A stretch of 48,072 nt of DNA from Bacteroidota bacterium. Lineage in GTDB: Bacteria; Bacteroidota; Bacteroidia; Bacteroidales; F082. A program made the translations under genes and the position numbers. The stretch covers positions 1 to 48,072 of the forward strand of contig QIKE01000103.1 in the NCBI GenBank assembly GCA_003232915.1. Direction: 5' to 3'. Under the pieces are notes generated by a model that saw only the letters and a list, made by a program, of their open reading frames with translations, was not told where the DNA came from and ran no database searches. Positions 18,972 to 27,970 of this stretch are shown piece by piece. Positions within the stretch are counted from its first letter, which is position 1. Each line of letters starts with the position of its first letter.

Positions 18972-20051
18972 ATGGCATATTATCATTCGAGGTACAGCAG
19001 TAAAAAAAGAGTAAACAAAACACGGCGATCTGTTTTCAGGTTTCTTTTTCTTTTGATAGTTATCAGTTTAGCTACAGGTTATTTTTTGTATAACATCATT
19101 TACAAACCTAATGTATGGACACCTGATGGTAAGCCCGTTTCGATTTATTTGCCTACTGGGGCCAACTTCGATACTTTAAAAACAAAACTTTATAGTCGTG
19201 GCCTAATTATTCACAGGAACAATTTTGAGTGGTGGGCACAAAAGAAAAAACTTCCCGAATTGATTAAGGCCGGTTGTTATGTTATAAAAAACGGTATGAA
19301 CAACAATCAACTTGTTGAGATGCTACGAACCGGCAGGCAAAAACCAATAAAAGTAACCTTTAATAATGTGAGTAATATTTATGAACTAAGCGGAAAAATA
19401 TCGAAACAAATCGAAGCCGACTCACTCTCAATTATCAGTTTACTTACCGATAGCGTTTATGTTGCTAAAATGGGCTTTACGCCCAAAACCGTTGCCACTA
19501 TTTTTATTCCCAACACTTATGAATTTTACTGGAATACTTCGTCCGAGGGGTTTATCAGTCGAATGTTTCGGGAGTATGTAAAATTTTGGACGTCAGAAAG
19601 AAAGCAACAAGCCGAAGCGCTTAGTCTTACACCTACAGAAGTGGTTATTTTGGCTTCCATTGTAGAAAAAGAAACCAATAAAAACAACGAGAAACCCAAA
19701 ATAGCCTCGGTTTACTTGAACCGTTTAAAAAAAGGTTGGCGGTTGCAAGCCGATCCTACCGTGATTTTTGCTCTTGGTGATTACAGTATCCATCGTTTAC
19801 TAAACGAACAAAAAAAAGTCAACTCGCCATACAATACTTATCAACACGGAGGTCTTCCGCCAGGCCCTATATGTATTCCGTCGATTTCATCTATCGAAGC
19901 TGTACTTAATCCTGTCAACGATAACTTTTTATATTTTTGTGCTAAAGACGATATGTCTGGCTATCATGTTTTTGCCCATACCAACCGGCAACATATTAGA
20001 AATGCACGCAAATACCAAGAAGCTCTTGATAAGATGCAAGTATTCAAGTAA
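18972..20051 (+). CDS. mltG: Endolytic murein transglycosylase MltG (YceG)
   Basis: MltG cleaves nascent glycan strands at the inner membrane and sets glycan chain length. The 359-residue protein has a short basic cytoplasmic tail, one membrane segment (about 21-43) and a LysM-like region. The catalytic YceG domain holds ILASIVEKET (putative catalytic Glu232), LQADPT, and SPYNTYQHGGLPPGPICIP. Start ATG 18972 follows a poly-A stretch, 23 bp after the acetyltransferase gene. Confidence 0.95.
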   Translation: MAYYHSRYSSKKRVNKTRRSVFRFLFLLIVISLATGYFLYNIIYKPNVWTPDGKPVSIYLPTGANFDTLKTKLYSRGLIIHRNNFEWWAQKKKLPELIKAGCYVIKNGMNNNQLVEMLRTGRQKPIKVTFNNVSNIYELSGKISKQIEADSLSIISLLTDSVYVAKMGFTPKTVATIFIPNTYEFYWNTSSEGFISRMFREYVKFWTSERKQQAEALSLTPTEVVILASIVEKETNKNNEKPKIASVYLNRLKKGWRLQADPTVIFALGDYSIHRLLNEQKKVNSPYNTYQHGGLPPGPICIPSISSIEAVLNPVNDNFLYFCAKDDMSGYHVFAHTNRQHIRNARKYQEALDKMQVFK

Positions 20052-20093
20052 ATGCTGCGCTTTGCAAATTCAATATTCAAAGCCTAAGAGATA

Positions 20094-20154
20094 GTAACGA
20101 AATAACCTATCTGTTCTTAACTTGTTCTTTTACTCTTTTTCTTCGTTGAAAAAG
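20094..20154 (+). repeat. Dispersed repeat, family 2, copy A
   Basis: It matches the reverse complement of 11290-11349 at most positions over about 60 bp. Downstream the two copies share shorter blocks (GTTTAAA, TTCCCGC), suggesting an originally longer unit. Confidence 0.7.
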
Positions 20155-20458
20155 CATTATCCGGTGTGAAGTTTAACTGAACTGTTTCAGAGTTTAAACA
20201 ACGAAAAGAATATTTCCCGCTTATGTGTTATCTTCTTATAAATGTTCAAAAACATATCGGTAAGATTTGCTTTTTAAAGAATCATTTATTTCAGTCAATA
20301 ACCTTAACAAAACTAAATTAAATTGTATTGAGCAAAATGGAATAGGTTGGGAATACTATTTAAGAAGCGTAAATAAAATGGTAATAAATCTTGGGCTTTC
20401 GCATGGTTTAGCAAGTATTATTGCATATTCTTTCAAAATAGCGTAATTTAATGAATTC

Positions 20459-20491
20459 CTATTATTTAATTGATGAATTAATAAATAATAG
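20459..20491. repeat. Perfect 10-bp AT-rich inverted repeat
   Basis: CTATTATTTA (20459-20468) and TAAATAATAG (20482-20491) flank a 13-nt loop. No T tail follows, so it is not a typical terminator. Function unknown. Confidence 0.5.
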
Positions 20492-20561
20492 TATAAATTG
20501 TTTATTATCTACTAAAAATTCTTCTTAAAATAATTCTTTATTTCCAAACCATGTTTACAAA

Positions 20562-20960
20562 GACAGTAAACCTATATCAAATAAAGCAAGAAACAGCCGC
20601 CTTGCCTAATAATGCTATGTCGACATCGGTATTTCGGTAGCCATTTGTCATGCCTCGCAGGCACTTGGCCGTAAATATTGGGAACAGGAAGCCATAAACA
20701 TATTGCTTCATTCGGCAAAACAACGTGATTTGAAAGAAAACGGGGTGGTGGATGCAGGTTTATGCCACGGTACCGTAAGTATTGTACACCTTTCAGGTCT
20801 TTATCGACCTGAAAAGAGGAAGTGCCGCTGCCCTGTATTGCCCACTGGAAACAGAGGCACTTTATTGTCGTCTATGAGATTAAAAGCCACAAGGGACTTA
20901 TTAAAAGAAGAAATGGCAGCCGGCAGATTGCTTCTATTATCCGTACCCCTGATTTCTTTC
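20562..20960 (+). pseudogene. Relic of a LanC-like lanthionine cyclase
   Basis: One plus-strand frame reads NSRLA, two adjacent TAA stops (20607-20612), CYVDIGISVAICHASQALG, then KENGVVDAGLCHGT. This matches the LanC core, in which RLAWCYGDLGIA and VDAGLCHGTAG supply the three zinc ligands (one Cys, then Cys-His). The cysteine of the CYGD motif and the CHG motif survive; the Trp and one Gly are lost. After about 20810 the frame drifts (an AAALY segment appears in another frame) and similarity ends near 20960. The N-terminal toroid is missing. LanC enzymes close thioether rings in lantibiotic-type peptides; no dehydratase or precursor gene is present. This is a dead fragment. Confidence 0.65.
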
Positions 20961-20995
20961 GATATAAGCGCAAATTTTCCCTGTAATCCTATCCC

Positions 20996-22511
20996 TTACC
21001 ACTTCTCCTCATCATACCAAACTATATATGTTGACAGCTCTACGGGACCAATAATCTCTTTCTGCTCTTTAACGGTTTCGGGATAATAAATTTCCTCGGG
21101 ACAAAAGACAAGATAGATTCCGCGCTTCAGTCCGAGACTTTTGCAATAGTAGGCCAACTGCTTTTTGCCGTCAAGAAATTTTGCAGGGCTGTGGTAAACT
21201 TTTGTTTCAATCAGAAACTCATCGGCAGCAATGTTTATTATCATATCGCTTTTCCCAAGCCCGGTATCGGCTTCGCTATATATTTTCCCCTTTAACTCTC
21301 CCACTACCGCTGTTATAAATGTCTCGAAACTATAGATCAATGCCGACTCTTTAATGGATGTGGATTTTCCGTTTTCGTCTTTCTCCATAAAGACTTTAAA
21401 TCCACGTCGTTTTACATAATCTTTGAAAGTGTTGATCAGTTTTTCAAGTTTTAAATCACCTCTTTCTGTAAAATATTCAGGTGCGTAAACGATTCTTGCC
21501 ATCAATCGTTGTTCCGCCGTTGGTATAAGGGTAAAATGCATCGTATAACCTCTTTTTGTAGAAAGGTACCCAAAAGGTAATAAAACCATTCTTATCTTTT
21601 TTTATTAAACCGGTGGTATGCAGTTGTTTAATGCTTGGCCTATCTATTTTAAAAGGTATTTTATCTTCCGTAAAAAGCAAGCGTTCGACCAGCATTCGCT
21701 CTTTTTTGGCAACCTTTAATATGTTTTCAAAATTTTTATCAATAGTTTCGGTCAAATACCAATCCTCCACTTTCAGGTAATCGTCACTGGTAAGCGGATT
21801 TTTATCGGGCTAATCTTCGGTAAGTTTTTTAGCAAAACCGTTTACCAATCCCGGCTGCCCTGCCGTGATGCGATAGGCGTTGTGTTTTACCCTTTCCTCG
21901 AAAAGTTGTCCGGTTTCCTTTTCATGCTGTTCCAAAAGCACAAAAACTTCATCTTTAGTAAAATATGGTACCTCCAAATTATCTGTAATGTTAAAAGGCG
22001 AAGCATTATCGCTGATGATACACAAAATATTTGAAACACCCACGAGGATTACGCTTTTGAGATAGTGACCTTCGCGCGAGTGAGATGCGTTTCGTATTGA
22101 GTGCAAAAAGTCATTGAAATATTCTTGATTTATTCCTCCTAATTCATCAATAATTAGGACACATTTTTTATCGTTAATTTTTTCAATTTGATAAAAAATA
22201 CGTGATAATTCATTATGTTTGAATTTAATATTCCAATTCAGGCTAACCTATTCGCATAATCTTTCTAAAAATGCTTCTTCACTTGCTTTACGATAGTTCT
22301 CAAAATTTATATGTGCAACTTGGTATCCGATGTTTTCCAATTCCCAAGCAAGCATCCTGAAATAGGTGCTTTTACCTGTTTGGCGCGGCGCCCAAATGGT
22401 GAAATAACGCTTCTTTTCAACTAACGAAATGCCCTTCTTAATAAGTTCTTTTCTTTCCAAAGTATAATGCTCTTTCGGAATATTTGGCCCTGATGTATTG
22501 AAATATCACAT
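20996..22511 (-). pseudogene. Broken AAA-type ATPase with a C-terminal PD-(D/E)XK nuclease domain
   Basis: Reading from ATG 22511: a TGA as the second codon (22506-22508), then YFNTSGPNIPKEHYTLERK, Walker A APRQTGKST, a TAG at 22248-22250, and Walker B CVLIIDELGGI. A second TAG at 21810-21812 follows, and a one-base frameshift near 21514-21518 inside YPYTNG/EQRLMAR. The last frame carries GLGKSDMIINIAADEFLIETK, a PD-(D/E)XK active site. Except for the frameshift, all pieces lie in one frame, so this is a recently inactivated gene of the widespread Bacteroidota family of ATP-binding proteins of about 500 residues with a C-terminal nuclease-like domain. Its biological role is unknown. It converges on the LanC relic. 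Confidence 0.85.
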
Positions 22512-23093
22512 TTTCCTGCCGTTTTGTTTTTCCTGCCAAAATTAAGTATAATTCCGTAATAGTACACTGATTGTTATGATGGATTATGATTTTAGATATT
22601 AATAAATCAGTCCCATCAGTCAAATCAGTGTGCTATTGTTTGGGGAGTATTATACTTTTCATCTTCTTTTTTGTTAACACTTACCGGTTATAGTTGTTGA
22701 CTTTTCATTTTTTCAACAATTGTTTTCCATGAATAGTTAATGCCTAGTTAATGCCTGACGATTTGAGTTTCAGGTGTATATACCATTTTATCTGATATGC
22801 TGTGATGCCTATCCAATACCGAGACTTTAAAAGACTTAAACCATTATTTAGTGCAAACTACTTTTGCGTTTGTCCGCTTTGTCGCCACTTTTCTACAGTA
22901 GCATACATTTGCTCTCGCTTTTTTTTCTTGTTATATTCTAAAAAATTTGAAAGCAAACATAGAATGCCGACGCCCGTAATATATGTGGCTTATGGCCGAA
23001 GGGATACGTTGTTTCTACGTTTTATGCAGGTTGTAAACCGGAGATGTTTAAATATCAAGGTTTTTTAATTTAGTAATTGCGGGAAATAGATTA
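22512..23093. other. Intergenic region, decayed
   Basis: It contains the 9-bp tandem repeat (22606-22632) and a short duplication of AGTTAATGCCT around 22735-22757. An 88-codon open frame at 22802-23068 has no recognisable motif and I do not call it. Confidence 0.4.
22606..22632. repeat. Three 9-bp tandem units (ATCAGTNNN)
   Basis: ATCAGTCCC, ATCAGTCAA and ATCAGTGTG follow each other exactly, with starts at 22606, 22615 and 22624. Such degenerate units often flank mobile accessory genes in Bacteroidota; here they lie about 95 bp upstream of the broken ATPase gene. Confidence 0.7.
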
Positions 23094-23222
23094 TCAGCCG
23101 GTATAATTCAATATTTCCTTAATTTCAGTTATGGATTTATTGGTTAACTTAGAAGTTTCTTCTATGCTTATACCTGATTTTATTAAATTCTTTATTATTA
23201 AAATAACATTCTTTCTACTATT
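23094..23222 (-). pseudogene. Probable C-terminal remnant of an Rpn-type nuclease/transposase
   Basis: The minus strand encodes about 42 codons ending in NLIKSGISIEETSKLTNKSI and TEIKEILNYTG, then stop. This is the helix-turn-helix-like tail (LL..G.S.EE.a..TGLs.eEI..L) typical of Rpn-family PD-(D/E)XK proteins. There is no start codon; the frame breaks upstream near 23222, where KTIVER appears in another frame. The assignment rests on a short, low-complexity match. Confidence 0.4.
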
Positions 23223-23355
23223 GTTTTTCTAATAAAAGACCGTTTTTTAGAACAGATGGCATCATAATTTTTTTGTTGTGGATCGGGAAATCGCTTGTCA
23301 TTTGCTTATTTTTACAGAAATCTCATTTCGTTGTTACTTCTATAACCGATAGTAT

Positions 23356-23363
23356 TACTTTTG
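23356..23363 (+). promoter_or_regulatory. -7 box of the TonB receptor operon
   Basis: TACTTTTG is a perfect TAnnTTTG match. TTG at 23331-23333 lies 22 bp upstream as a -33 element. The start codon is 28 bp downstream of the box. Confidence 0.6.
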
Positions 23364-23390
23364 TAAAGTATTTAATTTTTAAATATTGCC

Positions 23391-25727
23391 GTGCGAAATT
23401 TTGTTATAATTTTATTGGTGGCGATGACTATTTTACCACAATTAATTTTTGGACAATCTGGTAAACGTGCTGTTAATGGTCAGATAAAAGACAGTGAAAG
23501 TGGGGAGTTTTTGGCAGGTGCAACAATTTTTATCAGCAAAACAAGCAGTGGAACGGTAAGCAATGAATATGGTTATTATACGCTGAATTTGCCGGTAGGG
23601 AAAAATCATATTCGATATTCTTACATTGGATACAATGATTCGAATCTTATTGTGCAAATAAATTCGGACACCACTATCAATGTTGAGTTAAAGCCGCTTT
23701 CCGAACAACTACAGGAAATAGAAATAAAAGTACAATCGGCGCGCGAAAACATTACGTCAACGCAAATGTCGGTAAATAAGCTTACTGCTGCCACCATTAA
23801 AAACATTCCTGCATTTATGGGGGAAGTTGATTTGGTGAAAGCCCTACAACTTTTACCTGGTGTAAAATTTGTTGCCGAAGGTTCATCGGGTTTCAGTGTT
23901 AGGGGTGGCAGTCCCGATCAAAATTTGGTGATGCTTGACGAAGCCACCGTTTACAATGCCGGCCATTTGATGGGTTTTTTTTCTGTTTTCAACAGCGATG
24001 CCGTAAAAAGTGTAACACTTTACAAAGGCGACATACCCGCTGCTTATGGTGGCAGACTTTCATCGCTTGTGGACGTGCGTATGAAAGAAGGCAATAGCAA
24101 ACAGTTTCACGGGCAGGGAGGGGTTGGGCTTATTGCAGCACGACTGTTGTTCGAAGGTCCGATTATAAAAAACAAAGTTTCGTTTATGGTCAGTGGCCGG
24201 CGCACCTATGCCGATCTTTTTTTGAAATTATCGTCTGATGCAAATATCAATCGCAATCAACTTTATTTTTACGATCTGAATACCAAACTCAACTATAGTA
24301 TTAACGAGAACAATCACATTTTCTTTTCGGGTTATTTCGGGAAAGATGTTTTCAAAAACAACTTTTTTCAAATGAACTGGGGTAATGCCACCGGAACATT
24401 TCGCTGGAATCATCTTTTCAGCAAAAAAATATTTTCCAATTTTACTTTTGTTGTCAACAGGTTTAACTACAATCTGGGGCTTGCCGAGACGAATCCACGG
24501 GCGTTTATGTGGCAGTCGTCGCTAACCGATTACAACTTAAAAGGCGATTTTGCATGGTTGCTAAATTCAAACAACAAAATCAAATTTGGTTTTTCAAGTA
24601 TTTACCACAACTTTTTTCCCGGCAAAATAACAGGAATAGGGACGCAGGCTGTTATTAGCGAATATGCCCTCGACAACAATTATGCATTGGAAAGTGGAAT
24701 ATATATGAGTGATGAGCAAAATGTTGGAGCGCGCTTTACGTTGAGATACGGTTTACGCTTTTCGTTGTTTAACAATATTGGGCCGGGTATATCTTTTCAT
24801 TTCAACACATACGGAAACGTTACAGATTCAACTGTTTTTGGAAAAAACAAATTTTTCAACACTTATTGGGGTTTAGAACCTCGCCTTGGCATATTATATC
24901 AATTAAACGAAAACTCCTCATTAAAAGTAAGTTACACTCGTATTTTTCAATATATTCAGCAGGCGCAAAATTCAAGTGCCGGCAATCCTCTCGACATTTG
25001 GTTTCCGGCTAGTCCCAATGTCAAGCCGCAAATCGGCGACCAAATTGCCCTTGGTTATTTCAGAAACTTCAAAAAAGATATGTTTGAAACTTCTGTGGAA
25101 TTGTATTACAAAACCATTGAAAACGCTGTAGATTTTAAAGACCATGCTGATCTGCTTTTAAATAAATATCTCGAAGGCGAATTGCGCTTTGGCAAAGGTT
25201 ATGGCTATGGTTTAGAACTAATGGTAAGAAAAAACGGCAATAAAATTAGTGGTTGGATTAGTTATACTTATTCGAGAACTTTCCGGCAAATCAAAGATAT
25301 TAATAATGGAATACCTTATCCGGCAACTTACGACCGTCCAAACGATTTTTCGCTGGTGATGAACTATCATTTAAACACGCAAATAAGTTTTGGACTCAAC
25401 TGGGTTTTTCTAAGCGGGCAACCTGTTACATTTCCTGTGGGCCGAATGGGAATCGGGAATACTATAGTGCCAATTTATTCGGGACGCAATGAATACCGTC
25501 TCCCTGACTATCATCGTCTCGACCTTTCGTTTACGTGGAGCGAGAAACAAAAAGCGAAAAGAAAATGGCATAGCGAAATAAATTTTTCCATTTATAACGC
25601 TTACAACCGGAAAAACCCTTGGGTTATCAATTTTAAAACCGACCCCAATAAACCTAACCTAACTTATGCCGAAATGACTTATATTTTAGGATTTCTCCCT
25701 GCTATAACATATAATTTTAAGTTTTAA
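23391..25727 (+). CDS. TonB-dependent outer-membrane receptor with carboxypeptidase-like N-terminal domain
   Basis: A 778-residue outer-membrane transporter driven by TonB. It has a signal peptide (residues 1-21, ending IFGQS) and a CarboxypepD_reg-like domain (about 27-105: VNGQIKDSESGEFLAGATIF, GYYTLNLPVG). The plug follows (about 125-230: VDLVKALQLLPGV, SSGFSVRGGSPDQNLVMLDE, YKGDIPAAYGGRLSSLVDVRM), then the beta barrel to the C-terminus LPAITYNFKF. It starts at GTG 23391; the later in-frame ATG would destroy the signal peptide. The next gene is a DUF4249 lipoprotein 1 bp downstream, a recurrent pairing in Bacteroidota. The ligand is unknown; there is no SusD partner, so a classic glycan system is unlikely. 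Confidence 0.93.
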   Translation: MRNFVIILLVAMTILPQLIFGQSGKRAVNGQIKDSESGEFLAGATIFISKTSSGTVSNEYGYYTLNLPVGKNHIRYSYIGYNDSNLIVQINSDTTINVELKPLSEQLQEIEIKVQSARENITSTQMSVNKLTAATIKNIPAFMGEVDLVKALQLLPGVKFVAEGSSGFSVRGGSPDQNLVMLDEATVYNAGHLMGFFSVFNSDAVKSVTLYKGDIPAAYGGRLSSLVDVRMKEGNSKQFHGQGGVGLIAARLLFEGPIIKNKVSFMVSGRRTYADLFLKLSSDANINRNQLYFYDLNTKLNYSINENNHIFFSGYFGKDVFKNNFFQMNWGNATGTFRWNHLFSKKIFSNFTFVVNRFNYNLGLAETNPRAFMWQSSLTDYNLKGDFAWLLNSNNKIKFGFSSIYHNFFPGKITGIGTQAVISEYALDNNYALESGIYMSDEQNVGARFTLRYGLRFSLFNNIGPGISFHFNTYGNVTDSTVFGKNKFFNTYWGLEPRLGILYQLNENSSLKVSYTRIFQYIQQAQNSSAGNPLDIWFPASPNVKPQIGDQIALGYFRNFKKDMFETSVELYYKTIENAVDFKDHADLLLNKYLEGELRFGKGYGYGLELMVRKNGNKISGWISYTYSRTFRQIKDINNGIPYPATYDRPNDFSLVMNYHLNTQISFGLNWVFLSGQPVTFPVGRMGIGNTIVPIYSGRNEYRLPDYHRLDLSFTWSEKQKAKRKWHSEINFSIYNAYNRKNPWVINFKTDPNKPNLTYAEMTYILGFLPAITYNFKF

Positions 25728-25728
25728 A

Positions 25729-26571
25729 ATGAAAAAGGTTTATCAACATATTATTCTTTTGACTTTGATTTTAGGTGGCCTTGTTTCGTGTACCGAAAAA
25801 ATTGATATTAAATTAAAAAAAGGCGACGTTAAGCTTGTTGTCGAAGGCTATTTGTTTCAAAACGATTCTGTTTCGTGGGTACGGCTAACCAAATCGGCAG
25901 GTTATTTTTCCGATACTCCACCCGAAGCCGTAAAAGATGCTATAGTTTCGATAAGCAGCGATTTATTTACGTTTCAGCTAAACGAAAAGCCTGACAAACC
26001 CGGCTATTATTTTGCGCCCCGTAATATAAAGCTACCTTCGGGAAAAAAGTATCGTTTGAATATTGTTTTAGCGAAAGCAATAGGTAATAAAACACATTAC
26101 GAAGCAAGTACAATGATGCCTAAATTTAATACGGTAATTGATTCGGTAACCATAGAACTTATTCCGCTTGTCGGACGTTGGCTTGTTCGTCTTTATGCTA
26201 AAGATTCTCCCGGAAAAGATTTTTATATGTTTAACAGTATGTTCAATAACAAACTAATTACCGATACTATCTCACGCAAAATCGTGATTGACGATGTTCT
26301 TTTCAACGGACAATATATTAAGGGAATTGGGGTACAAATACTTTATTATAGAGAAATATATCCTGGAAAATATTATACACTGATTATTTCAGAAATAACA
26401 AAAGAATATTACGATTTTGTAACGCAAGTTCAAGATGAGATTAGATTCAAAGATCCTATTTTCAGCGGTCCCCCGTCCAACGTAATCACTAATATAAGCA
26501 ATGGTGCAGTGGGTTTTTTTACTGCTTATCCTTCCATTCGCTATCGTGTTTTGGTACCGGCACAACCATAG
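25729..26571 (+). CDS. DUF4249 family lipoprotein, partner of the TonB receptor
   Basis: A 280-residue lipoprotein with a lipobox ending at Cys21 (LGGLVSCTEK). The body matches DUF4249: KLVVEGYLFQNDSVSWVRLTKSAGYF, DAIVSISSD, PGYYFAPRN and the late ITNISNGAVGFFTAY. The family is nearly always encoded next to a TonB-dependent receptor with a carboxypeptidase-like domain, and probably forms a surface lid or binding subunit for it; that role is inference. The ATG is 1 bp after the receptor's stop codon, so the two are translated together. The first residues after the lipobox are acidic/polar, consistent with surface exposure, but this is not proven. Confidence 0.88.
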   Translation: MKKVYQHIILLTLILGGLVSCTEKIDIKLKKGDVKLVVEGYLFQNDSVSWVRLTKSAGYFSDTPPEAVKDAIVSISSDLFTFQLNEKPDKPGYYFAPRNIKLPSGKKYRLNIVLAKAIGNKTHYEASTMMPKFNTVIDSVTIELIPLVGRWLVRLYAKDSPGKDFYMFNSMFNNKLITDTISRKIVIDDVLFNGQYIKGIGVQILYYREIYPGKYYTLIISEITKEYYDFVTQVQDEIRFKDPIFSGPPSNVITNISNGAVGFFTAYPSIRYRVLVPAQP

Positions 26572-26719
26572 AAACAATTCGGAAACAGTAGAATACTACA
26601 AACAATAGGTTGTTTGCGCCATTATTTAGGATATTGATAAATGAACAGGTGCTAAAAAACATAATAATGATTTGCAGCACAATTATTAAAAATTTATAAA
26701 CCTATCAAACAACCGTTTA

Positions 26720-27970
26720 CTATTTCTTCATTTGTTTTGTTAGCGGGATACGCTGACCGTTTTGGTAAGATACTACAAAAGCATCATAGAACACGCCTTC
26801 AGCTCTTATTTTTCGACTTTCGGCAAGTGCGGCCTGATAGCTCGAAAATGAGCCTATCGAATAAAGATATAATCCGTTTTGAAAATGTTCGACAACAGGA
26901 TAATCGAGATTATATTTGATACGAAGTTGTTCAGCATCGGCTTTTCGTTGAGCTTTAGCCATTATCTGTACTCTGAATTCAACTCCTTGAGGGTGTGTTG
27001 CCGGTATCGGCATCCGTATGGGTTTTGGAGGTGCTATCGTCATAGTTTCCGGTTCTGGTTGAACGGAAACATTTTTGCGATTTTTGTTTTCAGGACGATA
27101 GCCGTAAAGAGGTATTACCGCAATGGGTTGTTTTTCTTTCTCGCCGTATTCTTCACCTTTAGTGGTTGGCTTTGTAACCCTACGGCCCCAACCCGAATTA
27201 ATCGAATAAGTTACACCTATTTTAACGTACATTATTTGGTCGTACTTAAAGCCATCGTGCCAAACATCCACGTCGTCATTTAAAACAGTTCGAAAATCCA
27301 TACCGAGATTGGCAGTCCAATGTTCGGCAAAGCGATAAGTTGTTTCGAGGCCTACAGGAACAACAAAAGCGTTACTTTTGTACTTTGTCCCACCGATAAG
27401 TTGTCCGCTACCGAGCGATATGCCCGTATTATTATCGACAAGAGTTGTTTTCCAAAAGCCACTGCCTATTCCAAGGCTCCCGATGAGTGAAAAATTCCTG
27501 TGGCTATTGTAGCCATCAAACAAGTTGACAAAATCAAGGTAGCCCCTGAAATTGAAATCAAAATAATGACCGGTCAACTGTAAATCTACGCTGGAGTTGT
27601 TTCCCATTTGGGTTTTATGGCTTTTAAGGCCGGTATAATATATATTGAGACCTGCTCCGAATACCGGAGAAAACATTTTTCGTCCGGTAAAATCACCGGA
27701 AAAGGTCGTTTCGCCTTTAAGTTTCTGGAAAAAACTATGATTGCTAATATCGCCGTAAAACTGACTAAATCCAATACTGGGAGAAAAATACCAATTAGAC
27801 AAGAAATTTTGGTTTTGTCCGAAAACTTTCACACGAGGCAGAAAAGCAAAAAACATTACAGATACAAAAAGTATGAACTTTGTAATATGTTGTCTATGAC
27901 TTCTTTTAGGGAAAGAAAAATCAGATAAAGTATTTAGATTCTTAAAATTTAGATTATAATCATCGTTCAT
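26720..27970 (-). CDS. Outer-membrane beta-barrel protein with C-terminal SPOR domain
   Basis: A 416-residue envelope protein. After a long N-terminal stretch comes one hydrophobic segment (about 30-46, FILFVSVMFFAFLPRV) ending near VFGQ, read as a signal peptide. Residues about 55-290 are aromatic and amphipathic strands of a small outer-membrane barrel (NWYFSPSIGFSQFYGDISNH opens it; MYVKIGVTYSINSGWG closes it). A Pro-rich linker with ENKNRKN follows, then a SPOR-like domain (about 335-410: VEFRVQIMAKAQRKADAEQL, GLYLYSIGSFSSYQAALAE). SPOR domains bind denuded glycan, so this could tether the outer membrane to peptidoglycan at sites of remodelling; that is inference. The start overlaps the end of the upstream TPR gene by 11 bp. 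Confidence 0.75.
   Translation of the reverse strand: MNDDYNLNFKNLNTLSDFSFPKRSHRQHITKFILFVSVMFFAFLPRVKVFGQNQNFLSNWYFSPSIGFSQFYGDISNHSFFQKLKGETTFSGDFTGRKMFSPVFGAGLNIYYTGLKSHKTQMGNNSSVDLQLTGHYFDFNFRGYLDFVNLFDGYNSHRNFSLIGSLGIGSGFWKTTLVDNNTGISLGSGQLIGGTKYKSNAFVVPVGLETTYRFAEHWTANLGMDFRTVLNDDVDVWHDGFKYDQIMYVKIGVTYSINSGWGRRVTKPTTKGEEYGEKEKQPIAVIPLYGYRPENKNRKNVSVQPEPETMTIAPPKPIRMPIPATHPQGVEFRVQIMAKAQRKADAEQLRIKYNLDYPVVEHFQNGLYLYSIGSFSSYQAALAESRKIRAEGVFYDAFVVSYQNGQRIPLTKQMKK

Larger units (their letters stand above)
20052..20561. other. Intergenic region with a repeat and a hairpin
   Basis: About 510 bp after mltG. It holds the family-2 repeat at 20094-20154 and an AT-only hairpin at 20459-20491. No gene was seen. 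Confidence 0.5.

Noticed and set aside
21810-22508. In-frame TAG and TGA codons in the ATPase as a sign of recoding (pyrrolysine, selenocysteine or code change).
   Set aside because: There are three different lesions plus a frameshift in one gene, no recoding machinery is visible, and all intact genes end normally. Pseudogene decay is simpler.
22606-22632. The 9-bp tandem repeat as a CRISPR array.
   Set aside because: The units are far too short, have no spacers of proper length, and no cas genes are present.
22802-23068. An 88-codon plus-strand open frame.
   Set aside because: It is low in recognisable motifs and lies among relics. It could be a dispersed repeat, but no second copy is in the window.
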